A stretch of DNA of 64,000 bases from Terriglobia bacterium. Its GTDB lineage: Bacteria; Acidobacteriota; Terriglobia; Terriglobales; Acidobacteriaceae. Location: assembly GCA_020072645.1 (NCBI GenBank), contig JAIQGK010000002.1:62001-126000 (forward strand), given 5' to 3'. Below, in pieces: positions 20,663 through 27,713 of the stretch. The notes beneath the pieces were generated by a model. It was given only the letters and a program-made list of their open reading frames with translations. It was not told the DNA's origin and did no database searches. The position numbers and the translations under genes are program-made. Positions within the stretch are counted from its first letter, which is position 1; each line of letters starts with the position of its first letter.

Positions 20663-21874
20663 TCACTCAGGCTTCGCAGTCTTGCTGCATTCTGGTTGAA
20701 AAGAATGAGACGCCAGATCAACACACACGATCTCGGCTTTAAATGATCCCACCCGGCGATTCGCGCCGAACGTGATGCCAGGAAGCAGGCCAGTCCTGAA
20801 ATCGCGCATCTGCTCCAGAGTCTGAATCAATTTCTCTCGGGTCACGTTTTTGCCAGCGCGCGCCAGTGCCTCTACCATGATCTTTGCCGCGCAATACGCT
20901 GAAATCTGCACCAACCGATGGTCGCTGGCAAGATTGTGGCTACTGAGAAAGTAGTCGAACTCATCCACCGCTCCTACTTCAGGTTGCAACTGCGGATAGG
21001 CGGCAAATATCCTGCCCTGGAAACGCGCAGGAGCGCCAAGAATGCTTTCATCCAGCAGCGGCCCCAGCACAAAAACTCTGGGGGCCCACTCAGCTTTGTC
21101 GGCTGCCTGTATCCACGGCGCAAGCTGCTCTCCATCCCCGATGAAAAAGACCCGCTCTATTCCCTGCTTATGCAGATCACTGATGACCTCTGCGCCCTTC
21201 GCCGCAGAAAGCAGAACCTCCTGCGGCTTTTCGACGCTCAGCTCTTTCCATGTTGCCTGCATGGCTGCGGCCACGTCTGTCTGCAGCTTGCTATCGGCGA
21301 CCACAACCGCGGTCTTCTCCATGGCAGCTTTTTCCCGTGCCGCGGCAAACCGGACTAATTCCTGCTCCAGTTGCTGAAAGCCGGGAAGCAGGTAAAACAC
21401 TTCACGATTTGCCGGTTCATTGGGCACAGAAAGCGCCAGCAATCCCACCAGCGGCATTTTGCTGGTGTGCGCCACCGCTGCCAGCTTTTCTTCAGCGTCA
21501 GGAACAAACGGGGCCACCATGGCAAATACCGGCGCAGCGGCCAGACGTTTTGCGCTCTTCAACATAGCAGCGCTGTTCCCGCCAGAGTCATCAAAGCGAA
21601 GCACTATCCGCCGGCCGTAAACTCCGCCGCGCTGGTTTAGGTCGTCAAAATAAGCGGTCAAAACCGCTTTCACCGCGCTGCCGGTTTCGGCGTTCTCGCC
21701 CGTAAGCGGAGCAAGGCTGCCAATCGTGATGCTGTTCGGTGTAACGCCGGGCTGGGGTGGCATGGGCTGCTTTGCCTGTAGTGCGTGGACGCGCAGGTTT
21801 GCTGCGCCTGCATTGGTGCACAACATCAGGCTGAGAAATGCGGCCGAGAACTTCAGCGTCAAATGCAATGGCAT
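20663..21874 (-). CDS. ABC transporter substrate-binding protein (LivK / Peripla_BP_6 type), orphan
   Basis: A 403-residue exported protein (signal peptide residues 1-24, ends AGAA). The mature part has the type I periplasmic binding fold of branched-chain amino-acid-type receptors: SITIGSLAPLTGENAETGSAV at the start of the domain, then VYGRRIVLRFDDSGGNSA and a C-terminal SAYCAAKIMVEALARAG segment. No permease or ATPase genes are nearby, so it is either an orphan receptor or works with a distant transporter. The ligand is unknown, probably an amino acid or small organic acid. Confidence 0.82.
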   Translation of the reverse strand: MPLHLTLKFSAAFLSLMLCTNAGAANLRVHALQAKQPMPPQPGVTPNSITIGSLAPLTGENAETGSAVKAVLTAYFDDLNQRGGVYGRRIVLRFDDSGGNSAAMLKSAKRLAAAPVFAMVAPFVPDAEEKLAAVAHTSKMPLVGLLALSVPNEPANREVFYLLPGFQQLEQELVRFAAAREKAAMEKTAVVVADSKLQTDVAAAMQATWKELSVEKPQEVLLSAAKGAEVISDLHKQGIERVFFIGDGEQLAPWIQAADKAEWAPRVFVLGPLLDESILGAPARFQGRIFAAYPQLQPEVGAVDEFDYFLSSHNLASDHRLVQISAYCAAKIMVEALARAGKNVTREKLIQTLEQMRDFRTGLLPGITFGANRRVGSFKAEIVCVDLASHSFQPECSKTAKPE

Positions 21875-21883
21875 TGATATGAA

Positions 21884-22426
21884 CTATTCCAGTCCTGCAG
21901 GTATTGGAACGACTTCCATAGCTGCCTGAAAAGAGGGCGTTAACACCACCCTCCGCGTTTCATTGTCGATGGTTACGATTCCTCTGCCATCCCCTCTCCT
22001 CATTAGTTCATCCCTGATGGCTTTGTTTGGGAAGTATCGCGGTAGAGCCTGAGCAAGGCGCATGTAGCGATAGCCCGTGCTGCTTGCGATGCCGTACTTG
22101 GCTGGCAACATTTTAATGAATTCGCTAAATGCGTAGCTGCCCAGTTCCGCACGACGGGCGATCAACCAAGTTCCGAATGCCAATATGTTCGAGGGCCGTC
22201 CCGCCGAGCAGGGCACGAACTCAGTCTGGTCGTTGACGGCAGCATCCGTCATCGATAAGAAATCACGAAAGATCTGATCAAAAAGAGCTGGGTCGAACGG
22301 GGTCAGGGTGCGAGGCCGAACTGGTTTGCAAAGCTTCCTATTGCGTTTTGCGCACACTGGGCAGCCTACGTGTACCCGACCGTGGACCGAACAGGTCGCC
22401 GGTAATTTCTTGCGCTTGACCTTCAT
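21884..22426 (-). CDS. Uncharacterised protein with N-terminal Cys/His cluster
   Basis: A 180-residue basic protein. Residues about 12-33 contain CSVHGRVHVGCPVC and a further Cys shortly after, which look like a small zinc-binding module. The centre (residues 85-140) has a helical pattern with GIASSTGYRYMRLAQALP, reminiscent of a helix-turn-helix. It lies 9 bp from the binding-protein gene on one side and only 19 bp from the tRNA-Arg gene on the other. That position next to a tRNA 3' end is typical for remnants of integrated elements. I do not recognise the family. Confidence 0.6.
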   Translation of the reverse strand: MKVKRKKLPATCSVHGRVHVGCPVCAKRNRKLCKPVRPRTLTPFDPALFDQIFRDFLSMTDAAVNDQTEFVPCSAGRPSNILAFGTWLIARRAELGSYAFSEFIKMLPAKYGIASSTGYRYMRLAQALPRYFPNKAIRDELMRRGDGRGIVTIDNETRRVVLTPSFQAAMEVVPIPAGLE

Positions 22427-22445
22427 ATGGCTTCGACTATAAGTC

Positions 22446-22522
22446 TGGTGACCCTGGCAGGAGTCGAACCTGCGACCTGCGGTTTAGGAAACCGTCGCTC
22501 TATCCATCTGAGCTACAGGGCC
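22446..22522 (-). tRNA. tRNA-Arg (anticodon CCT)
   Basis: A full cloverleaf is readable on the minus strand. The acceptor stem is GGCCCTG/CAGGGTC, the D-stem GCTC/GAGC, and the anticodon loop TTCCTAA with anticodon CCT. The T-arm is GCAGG-TTCGACT-CCTGC, and the discriminator A is followed by an encoded CCA. It decodes AGG. Confidence 0.96.
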
Positions 22523-22577
22523 ACTCACACCATTTTAACCCGTAATATCAGCTCGCGGCGGCGTACTGGTCTCCTGC

Positions 22578-23501
22578 TTACTTCGCTCGCGGATGCGTCC
22601 TGTCATAGACTTCCATCACGTGCGTTATCGATAGCTGCGTATATTTCTGCGTGGTTGCCAGCCGCTCATGCCCCAACAACTCCTGGATGGACCGCAGATC
22701 TGCGCCTTCCGTCAGCATGTGCGACCCAAACGCGTGCCGTAGAGTATGCGGATGCACGTCCGGCGGCAGTCCACGTGAGACTGCGATCTTTTTCACAATT
22801 CGCCCAACGCTCCGTGTCGTCAATGGCCCACCTCGCTGATTGATGAACAGCCGGTGCGTTTTCTTGCGCGTTGCCTTGAGCACTTGCTGCCGGGCCACGC
22901 GATACGCCGCCAGCGCTTCCGCCGCTGCGCCTTCCAGCGGCACATAGCGTTGCTTCTTTCCTTTTCCACGAATCAAAATTACGCCGTTCGCTTCTTCAAT
23001 ATCGCCCAGTTCTGTGCCTACCAACTCTGAATTTCGGAGTCCGCAGCCATACAGCAGTTCAAAGATCGCGCGATCACGCTCAGGAAACGCGGCGCTCTCC
23101 GGCATTTCGGTGTTCAGCAGGCCGTTAATCTCTTCCATCGTCGGGACACGTGGCAGCTTCTTTGGTAATCGCGGCGAAGAAACTAGTTTTGCCGGATTTT
23201 GCGCAACAATTCCCTCTCGCCCCAGCCATTTGTATATTGACCGCAACGTTGCAAGCGCACGCGCCACTGAAACTTTGCTCAGCCCACAGCCGTGCAGATG
23301 CGAGAGAAACCCCCGGATCGTGATGTGGTCAATCTCTTTCCATTTCGCTTGCGGCCCCAGATATTCGGCAAAGCGGCCCAGTTCGTTGCTATACGCGCGC
23401 AGCGTATGCTCCGATGCATTCCGCTCTCCGCGCAGCGAGTCCAGAAATTTTCTGATGCCGTGTTGGATTTCCGTGCTTACCCGTCTTCCCTGCTGCTTCA
23501 T
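22578..23501 (-). CDS. xerC: Tyrosine recombinase, XerC-like
   Basis: A 307-residue recombinase of the chromosome-dimer-resolution family. The N-terminal SAM-like core-binding domain (residues 10-100) is followed by the catalytic domain. The catalytic residues are visible: Arg in CGLRNSE, Lys in RGKGKKQR, His/Arg in HTLRHAFGSH, His in LLGHERLATTQ and the nucleophile Tyr in KYTQ. It overlaps the upstream recombinase gene by 4 bp (ATGA), so the two are translationally coupled. Assignment as XerC versus XerD is by general resemblance only. Confidence 0.85.
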   Translation of the reverse strand: MKQQGRRVSTEIQHGIRKFLDSLRGERNASEHTLRAYSNELGRFAEYLGPQAKWKEIDHITIRGFLSHLHGCGLSKVSVARALATLRSIYKWLGREGIVAQNPAKLVSSPRLPKKLPRVPTMEEINGLLNTEMPESAAFPERDRAIFELLYGCGLRNSELVGTELGDIEEANGVILIRGKGKKQRYVPLEGAAAEALAAYRVARQQVLKATRKKTHRLFINQRGGPLTTRSVGRIVKKIAVSRGLPPDVHPHTLRHAFGSHMLTEGADLRSIQELLGHERLATTQKYTQLSITHVMEVYDRTHPRAK

Positions 23502-24508
23502 GGTTTCCCCGTTGTGCCGGTCCTCTTGCCGCGCGGATGAAAGTCGCGATACACGGTCTTTAGCCGGTCCAGCGCAACATGCGTATAAATCTGGCTGGTG
23601 GAAATATCGGCGTGGCCCAGGATCGTCTGCACCGTTCGCAGGTCTGCGCCATTTTCTACCATGTGCGTGGCGCAGCTATGGCGCAACATGTGCGGGCTTG
23701 CATGCCTTCCAGAAGCGGATGCATCTTTCACCATCTGCCAAACCCACTGCCGCGTCATCCGCCCTCCACCGCGACGCACAAACAGCAGGGATGAAATCTT
23801 TCCCTTCAGCAGCGCTTCCCGCCCATCGGCAAGATACGCGCTGATTCGCTCCTGCGCGGCCTTTCCAATCGGAACAATCCGCTCTTTGTCACCCTTGCCC
23901 CGCACTAGTATGTGTCCAAGTTCCAGCTTCAAATCTTCCAGTTTTACGTTGATGATCTCGGAAACCCGCATCCCGCCGGCATAAAACACCTCCAGCATGG
24001 TTTGGTCGCGCTGCGCCAGCGCCGCGGAAAGTTTGGAGTCGCCCGCCTGCCCGGCCGACTCCATCATCGAATCAATCTCGCTTACCGCCAGCGACTTTGG
24101 CAGCACCTTCCATTGCTTGGGCGAATCGATCTCCAGCGTTGGGTCCTGTTTGATAATCCGGTCCAGCAGCAGATACTTGTAGAAGTGTCTAAGCGTGGAA
24201 AGCTTTCGCGCCACTGACCGGTCTTTTACGCCATTGGCAAACAACTGGCTCAGAAAGGCGCGAATATCCTCCCGCCTCGCCTCCGTCAACTCGCGCCGGT
24301 GTGCCGCAAGAAACTCGGCAAGCTGAATCACGTCAGACTTATACGCAGCCACGGTCAACTGCGTCAGCCCTTTCTCAACGTTCAGGTAATCAAGAAATCT
24401 ATTCAATATTGGATCTGGCCCCGCCGCCCGATCTCGCTGGCGGATAGAATCACTTGGCTCCGCCGTTTTGTGGCGGCTTCCAGTCTCACGCTTGTTATCA
24501 GACCTCAT
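23498..24508 (-). CDS. xerD: Tyrosine recombinase, XerD-like
   Basis: A 336-residue tyrosine recombinase with a 30-residue polar N-terminal extension before the core-binding domain. The catalytic set is complete: Arg in GGMRVSE, Lys in RGKGDKER, His/Arg in HMLRHSCATH, His in ILGHADISTSQ and Tyr in IYTHV. The downstream partner starts inside its stop codon. In most bacteria xerC and xerD are unlinked, so this pair in one operon is notable. It could alternatively be the recombinase pair of an old mobile element, but no such element remains around it. Confidence 0.85.
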   Translation of the reverse strand: MRSDNKRETGSRHKTAEPSDSIRQRDRAAGPDPILNRFLDYLNVEKGLTQLTVAAYKSDVIQLAEFLAAHRRELTEARREDIRAFLSQLFANGVKDRSVARKLSTLRHFYKYLLLDRIIKQDPTLEIDSPKQWKVLPKSLAVSEIDSMMESAGQAGDSKLSAALAQRDQTMLEVFYAGGMRVSEIINVKLEDLKLELGHILVRGKGDKERIVPIGKAAQERISAYLADGREALLKGKISSLLFVRRGGGRMTRQWVWQMVKDASASGRHASPHMLRHSCATHMVENGADLRTVQTILGHADISTSQIYTHVALDRLKTVYRDFHPRGKRTGTTGKP

Positions 24509-24716
24509 AATCCTCAGTATCCTGCCTGCCGATTCCCCGGCAAATAGCTCTGCTGGTTCCGTTTGGCTTTGAACGCGAATTGGCTTGGGTCTTGCGTCCG
24601 GTGATCTAAGTCCCGACTCTTCACTTTTATTCCTGCTCCGCGTCCGTCTGGTTTAATCCGTTGTGAAATTTGCTTTTCCTATCTCGTCATAGGCTAAGTC
24701 TGGGGAGCCATGGATA

Positions 24717-24738
24717 CCCTACCCCCTCCCCGATCCCC
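24717..24738 (-). other. Potential G-quadruplex motif
   Basis: On the minus strand four G-runs of 4, 4, 5 and 3 bases are separated by loops of 3, 1 and 2 bases. This satisfies the usual intramolecular quadruplex rule with very short loops. It lies about 210 bp upstream of the xerD start. Confidence 0.5.
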
Positions 24739-24876
24739 ATTTCTAAAAGACTTATGCGATTCCTCCCCATTGATCCCCAAACGCCGTTGTTGCAAACATA
24801 AGCACTTATCTAAAACCTCCCCATTTGCTCCCCATTCCATCGGCTGAGAGATCAGGCAGAGGGTCGCAAAATACCC

Positions 24877-24907
24877 AAAAGACAAAACGCAACGGTTTCC
24901 CGTTGCG
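24877..24907 (-). terminator. Intrinsic terminator downstream of the DUF1330 gene
   Basis: On the minus strand a perfect 8-bp stem CGCAACGG/CCGTTGCG with a GAAA tetraloop is followed by TTTTGTCTTTT. It lies 146 bp beyond the stop of the gene at 25053-25343 and is oriented to end its transcript before the Xer genes. Confidence 0.75.
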
Positions 24908-25028
24908 CGGACTGTTGACAGGTCGCCCTGTCAGCCTTTGTTATAGCAAATATAAAGCGAATAAATCAAGGGAAATCGACATGAATTGACCGAATCTCCA
25001 AAGATTTTTTCTCACGCTCTTCCGGCCA

Positions 25029-25055
25029 TTCTCCGCGCCTCCGCGGTGAAAATTA
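25029..25055 (-). repeat. REP-like dispersed repeat, copy 1
   Basis: A GC-rich repeat with the word CTCCGCGCCTCCGCGGTGAA. It shares 22 identical bases with 27688-27709. On the minus strand it begins exactly with the TAA stop codon of the DUF1330 gene. Confidence 0.65.
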
Positions 25056-25343
25056 CCCGATTCCCTTCACTAGCAACACCACCGCCTCTGAACCCGCTTT
25101 CCGGTCCTTTGAAATCTCCTGATACTCGGGCGACTCCGCCCACTCGCGAAAGGCCTTCTCATCCGGAAACGCAAGCAACACAACTTTATCGCGCCTCCAT
25201 TCCCCTTCGATTACCTGTGGCTTCTCATCCGCCGCCAGCACTTGTCCCTGGAAACGCTTCATCACGCCCATAAACTTCGACTGATAGCGGTCATAGGCCG
25301 CCCGGTCCGTGATCTTCAATTGCGCAATCGCGTAAACGGTCAT
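25053..25343 (-). CDS. DUF1330 family protein
   Basis: A 96-residue small cytoplasmic protein of the dimeric ferredoxin-like (DUF1330) fold. It starts at 25343 (MTVYAIAQLKITDRAAYDRY); the upstream in-frame ATG would extend into the divergent aldo/keto reductase promoter. Family hallmarks are the early AYDRYQSKF, the central VLAADEKPQVIEGEW and the SPEYQEISKDRKAGSEAVVLLV tail. The family has no well-defined reaction. Its stop codon is supplied by a REP-like repeat. Confidence 0.88.
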   Translation of the reverse strand: MTVYAIAQLKITDRAAYDRYQSKFMGVMKRFQGQVLAADEKPQVIEGEWRRDKVVLLAFPDEKAFREWAESPEYQEISKDRKAGSEAVVLLVKGIG

Positions 25344-25397
25344 CTCTACTCCTGTCTCAACAAACCAGAACAAAACGCCATATGTAAGAATAAATCG

Positions 25398-26234
25398 ATG
25401 CCCAGCGTCCAACCCTCATCCATTCCCAGTTTCCTCTACGGTACCGCCTGGAAAGAAGACCGCACCGCGGCCCTCACTGAACTCGCTATCCGCTCGGGCT
25501 TTCGCGCCATTGATACGGCCAACCAGCGCAAACACTACTTTGAAGCCGCCGTCGGACAAGGCTTGGCTGCCGCATATGCCGCCGGCATCGTCACGCGCGC
25601 TGATCTCTTTCTTCAGACTAAGTTCACCTATCAGGAAGGTCAGGACCATCGTTTGCCCTACGATCCTGCCGCAACTCTTTCCGTTCAGGTCGCGCAGTCC
25701 ATGGCCAGTTCGCTGGAGCATCTTGGCACGGATCACGTGGACAGCTTTGTTCTCCACGGCCCCGCTTCTAGCTCCCATTGGACCACCGACGATTTTGAAA
25801 CCTGGCAGGCCATGATCAAAGAGCGCGACGCTGGACGCACACGCCTTCTCGGCATCAGCAACATCTCGCTTGCTCAACTCCAGCAGATGGCCCGGGCCCA
25901 TGCGGAACCGCCGGCTTTCGTTCAGAACCGCTGCTACGCCAATCGCGGCTGGGACCGCGAAGTGCGGGCCTTCTGTCGCGAACACAACATCATCTACCAG
26001 GGCTTCTCTTTGCTCACGGCAAATGTTGAAGTCCTGCGTCATCCCTTCGTTGCAGGACTCGCCGCGGAGCTCAACGCTACACTCGCCCAGATCATTTTTG
26101 CTTTCGCTCGAGCCGTAGGGATGCTGCCGCTTACCGGCACATCCAGCGCAGAACACATGCGGCAGGACCTTGCCAGCCGTGAGCTTGCGCTGACGCCGGA
26201 CGCCCTGCACACAATTGAATCTCTGGCCGGCTAA
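25398..26234 (+). CDS. Aldo/keto reductase family oxidoreductase
   Basis: A 278-residue (beta/alpha)8 NADPH-dependent oxidoreductase. It starts at 25398 because the preceding 52 in-frame codons are antisense to the DUF1330 gene. The active-site Asp and a Tyr are visible in FRAIDTANQRKHYFEAAVG, the Lys in LFLQTKF and the His in SFVLHGP. The cofactor-binding end has MLPLTGTSSAEHM. The spacing between DTA and the candidate Tyr is slightly longer than the common DTAxxYGNE pattern. It is divergent from DUF1330 with a 54-bp shared promoter space. Substrate unknown. Confidence 0.87.
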   Translation: MPSVQPSSIPSFLYGTAWKEDRTAALTELAIRSGFRAIDTANQRKHYFEAAVGQGLAAAYAAGIVTRADLFLQTKFTYQEGQDHRLPYDPAATLSVQVAQSMASSLEHLGTDHVDSFVLHGPASSSHWTTDDFETWQAMIKERDAGRTRLLGISNISLAQLQQMARAHAEPPAFVQNRCYANRGWDREVRAFCREHNIIYQGFSLLTANVEVLRHPFVAGLAAELNATLAQIIFAFARAVGMLPLTGTSSAEHMRQDLASRELALTPDALHTIESLAG

Positions 26235-26305
26235 ATCAACCAAGAGCGCGGCCCGATCGCACGGCCTTGCCCGCAACCGACTGCGCCGTGCCCGGCCAAA
26301 CTTTT

Positions 26306-26716
26306 CTAGTTTCCGAGCTCAATTGGGATGATGATCGCGTCGCTTTTCCACCATCTGCGTGAAACCATGACCTTGCCGATCACAGGTTTGAATTCATTCT
26401 TTGAAACCCTGAAGTCGTATGTTCCGCGAGGCACATGCGCAAGAGTAAACTCGCCATTTTCATCCGTAGTCGCAGTGAGCACACGACCAGACTTGTCGCG
26501 AATTTCAAAGAAGGCGTCGCGGAGCTTCTCGCGTCCAGAATAAACGACTTTCCCTTTGATGGAGGAAACCTTGAACGGCTTTGGAAGCTCAATCGTATTC
26601 AACTCGGGCTGTTCCTTGAAAAATCCCTTCCACGGGCCAGATGAAAACCGTTCCTGGGCAGTCATAGAGCATGTAAACACCAGAAGCGTACACATATACC
26701 GAACTAAGGTATTCAT
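26306..26716 (-). CDS. Exported carboxypeptidase-regulatory-like (CarboxypepD_reg) domain protein
   Basis: A 136-residue secreted protein. The signal peptide covers residues 1-20 (ends SMTAQ). The mature part is a single Ig-like transthyretin fold of the carboxypeptidase regulatory type: GKVVYSGREKLRDAFFEIRD, TATTDENGEFTLAHVPRGTYDF, then a final strand. The ATG overlaps the stop of the DUF72 gene by 4 bp, which indicates translational coupling. The domain usually mediates surface or protein contacts; no catalysis is expected. Confidence 0.8.
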   Translation of the reverse strand: MNTLVRYMCTLLVFTCSMTAQERFSSGPWKGFFKEQPELNTIELPKPFKVSSIKGKVVYSGREKLRDAFFEIRDKSGRVLTATTDENGEFTLAHVPRGTYDFRVSKNEFKPVIGKVMVSRRWWKSDAIIIPIELGN

Positions 26717-27468
26717 GCGCTCTTCCGGCCCTTCTTCTCAGGCATCGCAAACGGCTTCTCTTCAATCCCATTCAGCCGCGCCACCGTCACCGCATTTAAC
26801 GCGCTCTCCGGCTGCTCTTCATGCTTGAAAAATGCAAATACCTCGCGTTCCGCGCGCTGCGCCTTCAACTCCTCCGCCACCTTTTGTAAATCGGGCGTGC
26901 TGTACTCCGGCTCGCGAAAGCGATGGTACAAAAAGTCCGCCGTCGCTACTTTCGGCACAACAATCTTTTCGCTCTCCGCCCAGCACAGCGCCGCATTCTT
27001 GCTTTTCAAAATCTCATAGACCGCATCTACAAACCAGCTATCATGCCGGAACTCAAAGGCAAACCTATAGGCCTGCGGCAATAGCTGCGCAAACGCCCGT
27101 AACAGGTCAAGATCGATTTTCAAATTCGGTGGCGTCTGGATCAAGATCGGCCCTAGCTTGCCCGACTGCCGCATCGGCTCCATGCTTTGCAGAAAGAACC
27201 GGAAAGAATCGCCGCAATCCTTCAACCTTTTGAAATGCGTGATTGATTGATGCACCTTCGCCGCAAACTTGAAGTCAGCGGGCGTTGGCCCCACCCATCC
27301 GGCGATGGCGCTGCCCGTTGGCATGCGGCGAAACGTTGCATTCAACTCCACGGCATTCAGCCGCGTTGCGTAGAACTCAAGAAATCTTTTCGACGGCAGC
27401 TTCTCCGGAAAAAATGCCGGCTTCCAGCTCGCGTATGACCATCCTGAAGTGCCGATGTGCAGGTCCAT
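26713..27468 (-). CDS. DUF72 family protein
   Basis: A 251-residue TIM-barrel-like DUF72 (YecE-type) protein. The start at 27468 (MDLHIGTSGWSYASWKP) is where family members begin; the 16 in-frame codons before it are not conserved. Typical segments are GTSGWSY, FYATRLNAVELNATFRRMP, FKFAAKVHQSITH, FAFEFRHDSWF and EVFAFFKHEE. DUF72 function is unestablished. It is the first gene of a two-gene operon with the Ig-like protein. Confidence 0.9.
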   Translation of the reverse strand: MDLHIGTSGWSYASWKPAFFPEKLPSKRFLEFYATRLNAVELNATFRRMPTGSAIAGWVGPTPADFKFAAKVHQSITHFKRLKDCGDSFRFFLQSMEPMRQSGKLGPILIQTPPNLKIDLDLLRAFAQLLPQAYRFAFEFRHDSWFVDAVYEILKSKNAALCWAESEKIVVPKVATADFLYHRFREPEYSTPDLQKVAEELKAQRAEREVFAFFKHEEQPESALNAVTVARLNGIEEKPFAMPEKKGRKSA

Positions 27469-27620
27469 GGAAGAAAAGTATAGCCGACCTGGTAAACCTA
27501 CACAGATCGTGCTCAACAGACATGCCCTCTATTTTTTAGAGTTGTCGTCTCGAAGGTCAGTGAGAAAGCAAGCGTAGTCTTCAGCTTGCTAGCAGGACCC
27601 AAGGGATCTGGCGCCGCTGT

Positions 27621-27663
27621 TTTATTCCTGATCCGCGTTTATCCGTGTTCATCCGCGGTAAGA
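27621..27663. repeat. Second class of dispersed-repeat-like sequence
   Basis: Two near-identical ATCCGCG/ATCCGTG/ATCCGCGG words occur in a row. The first 17 bases (27621-27637) match 24626-24642 except for one base. It resembles widespread intergenic 'ATCCGCGGT' sequences and lies next to REP-like copy 2. Confidence 0.45.
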
Positions 27664-27687
27664 ATTAGTCCTTTGTTCTTCTCCGCG

Positions 27688-27713
27688 TCTCCGCGCCTCC
27701 GCGGTGAAATTTA
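27688..27713 (-). repeat. REP-like dispersed repeat, copy 2
   Basis: 22 bases are identical to copy 1 (25029-25055). As in copy 1, it begins on the minus strand with the TAA stop codon of the gene it abuts, here the serine-hydrolase/DUF1343 fusion. An extra CTCCGCGT unit precedes it at 27681-27688. Confidence 0.65.

Larger units (their letters stand above)
24509..25028. other. Intergenic region, 520 bp, G-rich and hairpin-rich
   Basis: No supportable gene is present. From 24717 to 24840 the minus strand carries repeated GGGG runs and ATGGGGA words. 24626-24642 matches 27621-27637 except for one base. 24888-24907 is a terminator hairpin, and 24917-24932 is a second hairpin (GACAGG/CCTGTC). 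The xerD promoter should lie at its left end. Confidence 0.5.

Noticed and set aside
22446-24508. A genomic island integrated at tRNA-Arg by the two recombinases
   Set aside because: The recombinases look like housekeeping Xer proteins. No direct repeat of the tRNA 3' end was found by eye, and the flanking genes are not mobile-element genes.
24694-24885. A 63-codon minus-strand frame
   Set aside because: It coincides with the G-rich repeats, has no ribosome-binding site and no recognisable similarity.
25416-26276. A 286-codon minus-strand frame opposite the aldo/keto reductase
   Set aside because: The plus strand carries the conserved Asp, Lys and His motifs of the reductase.
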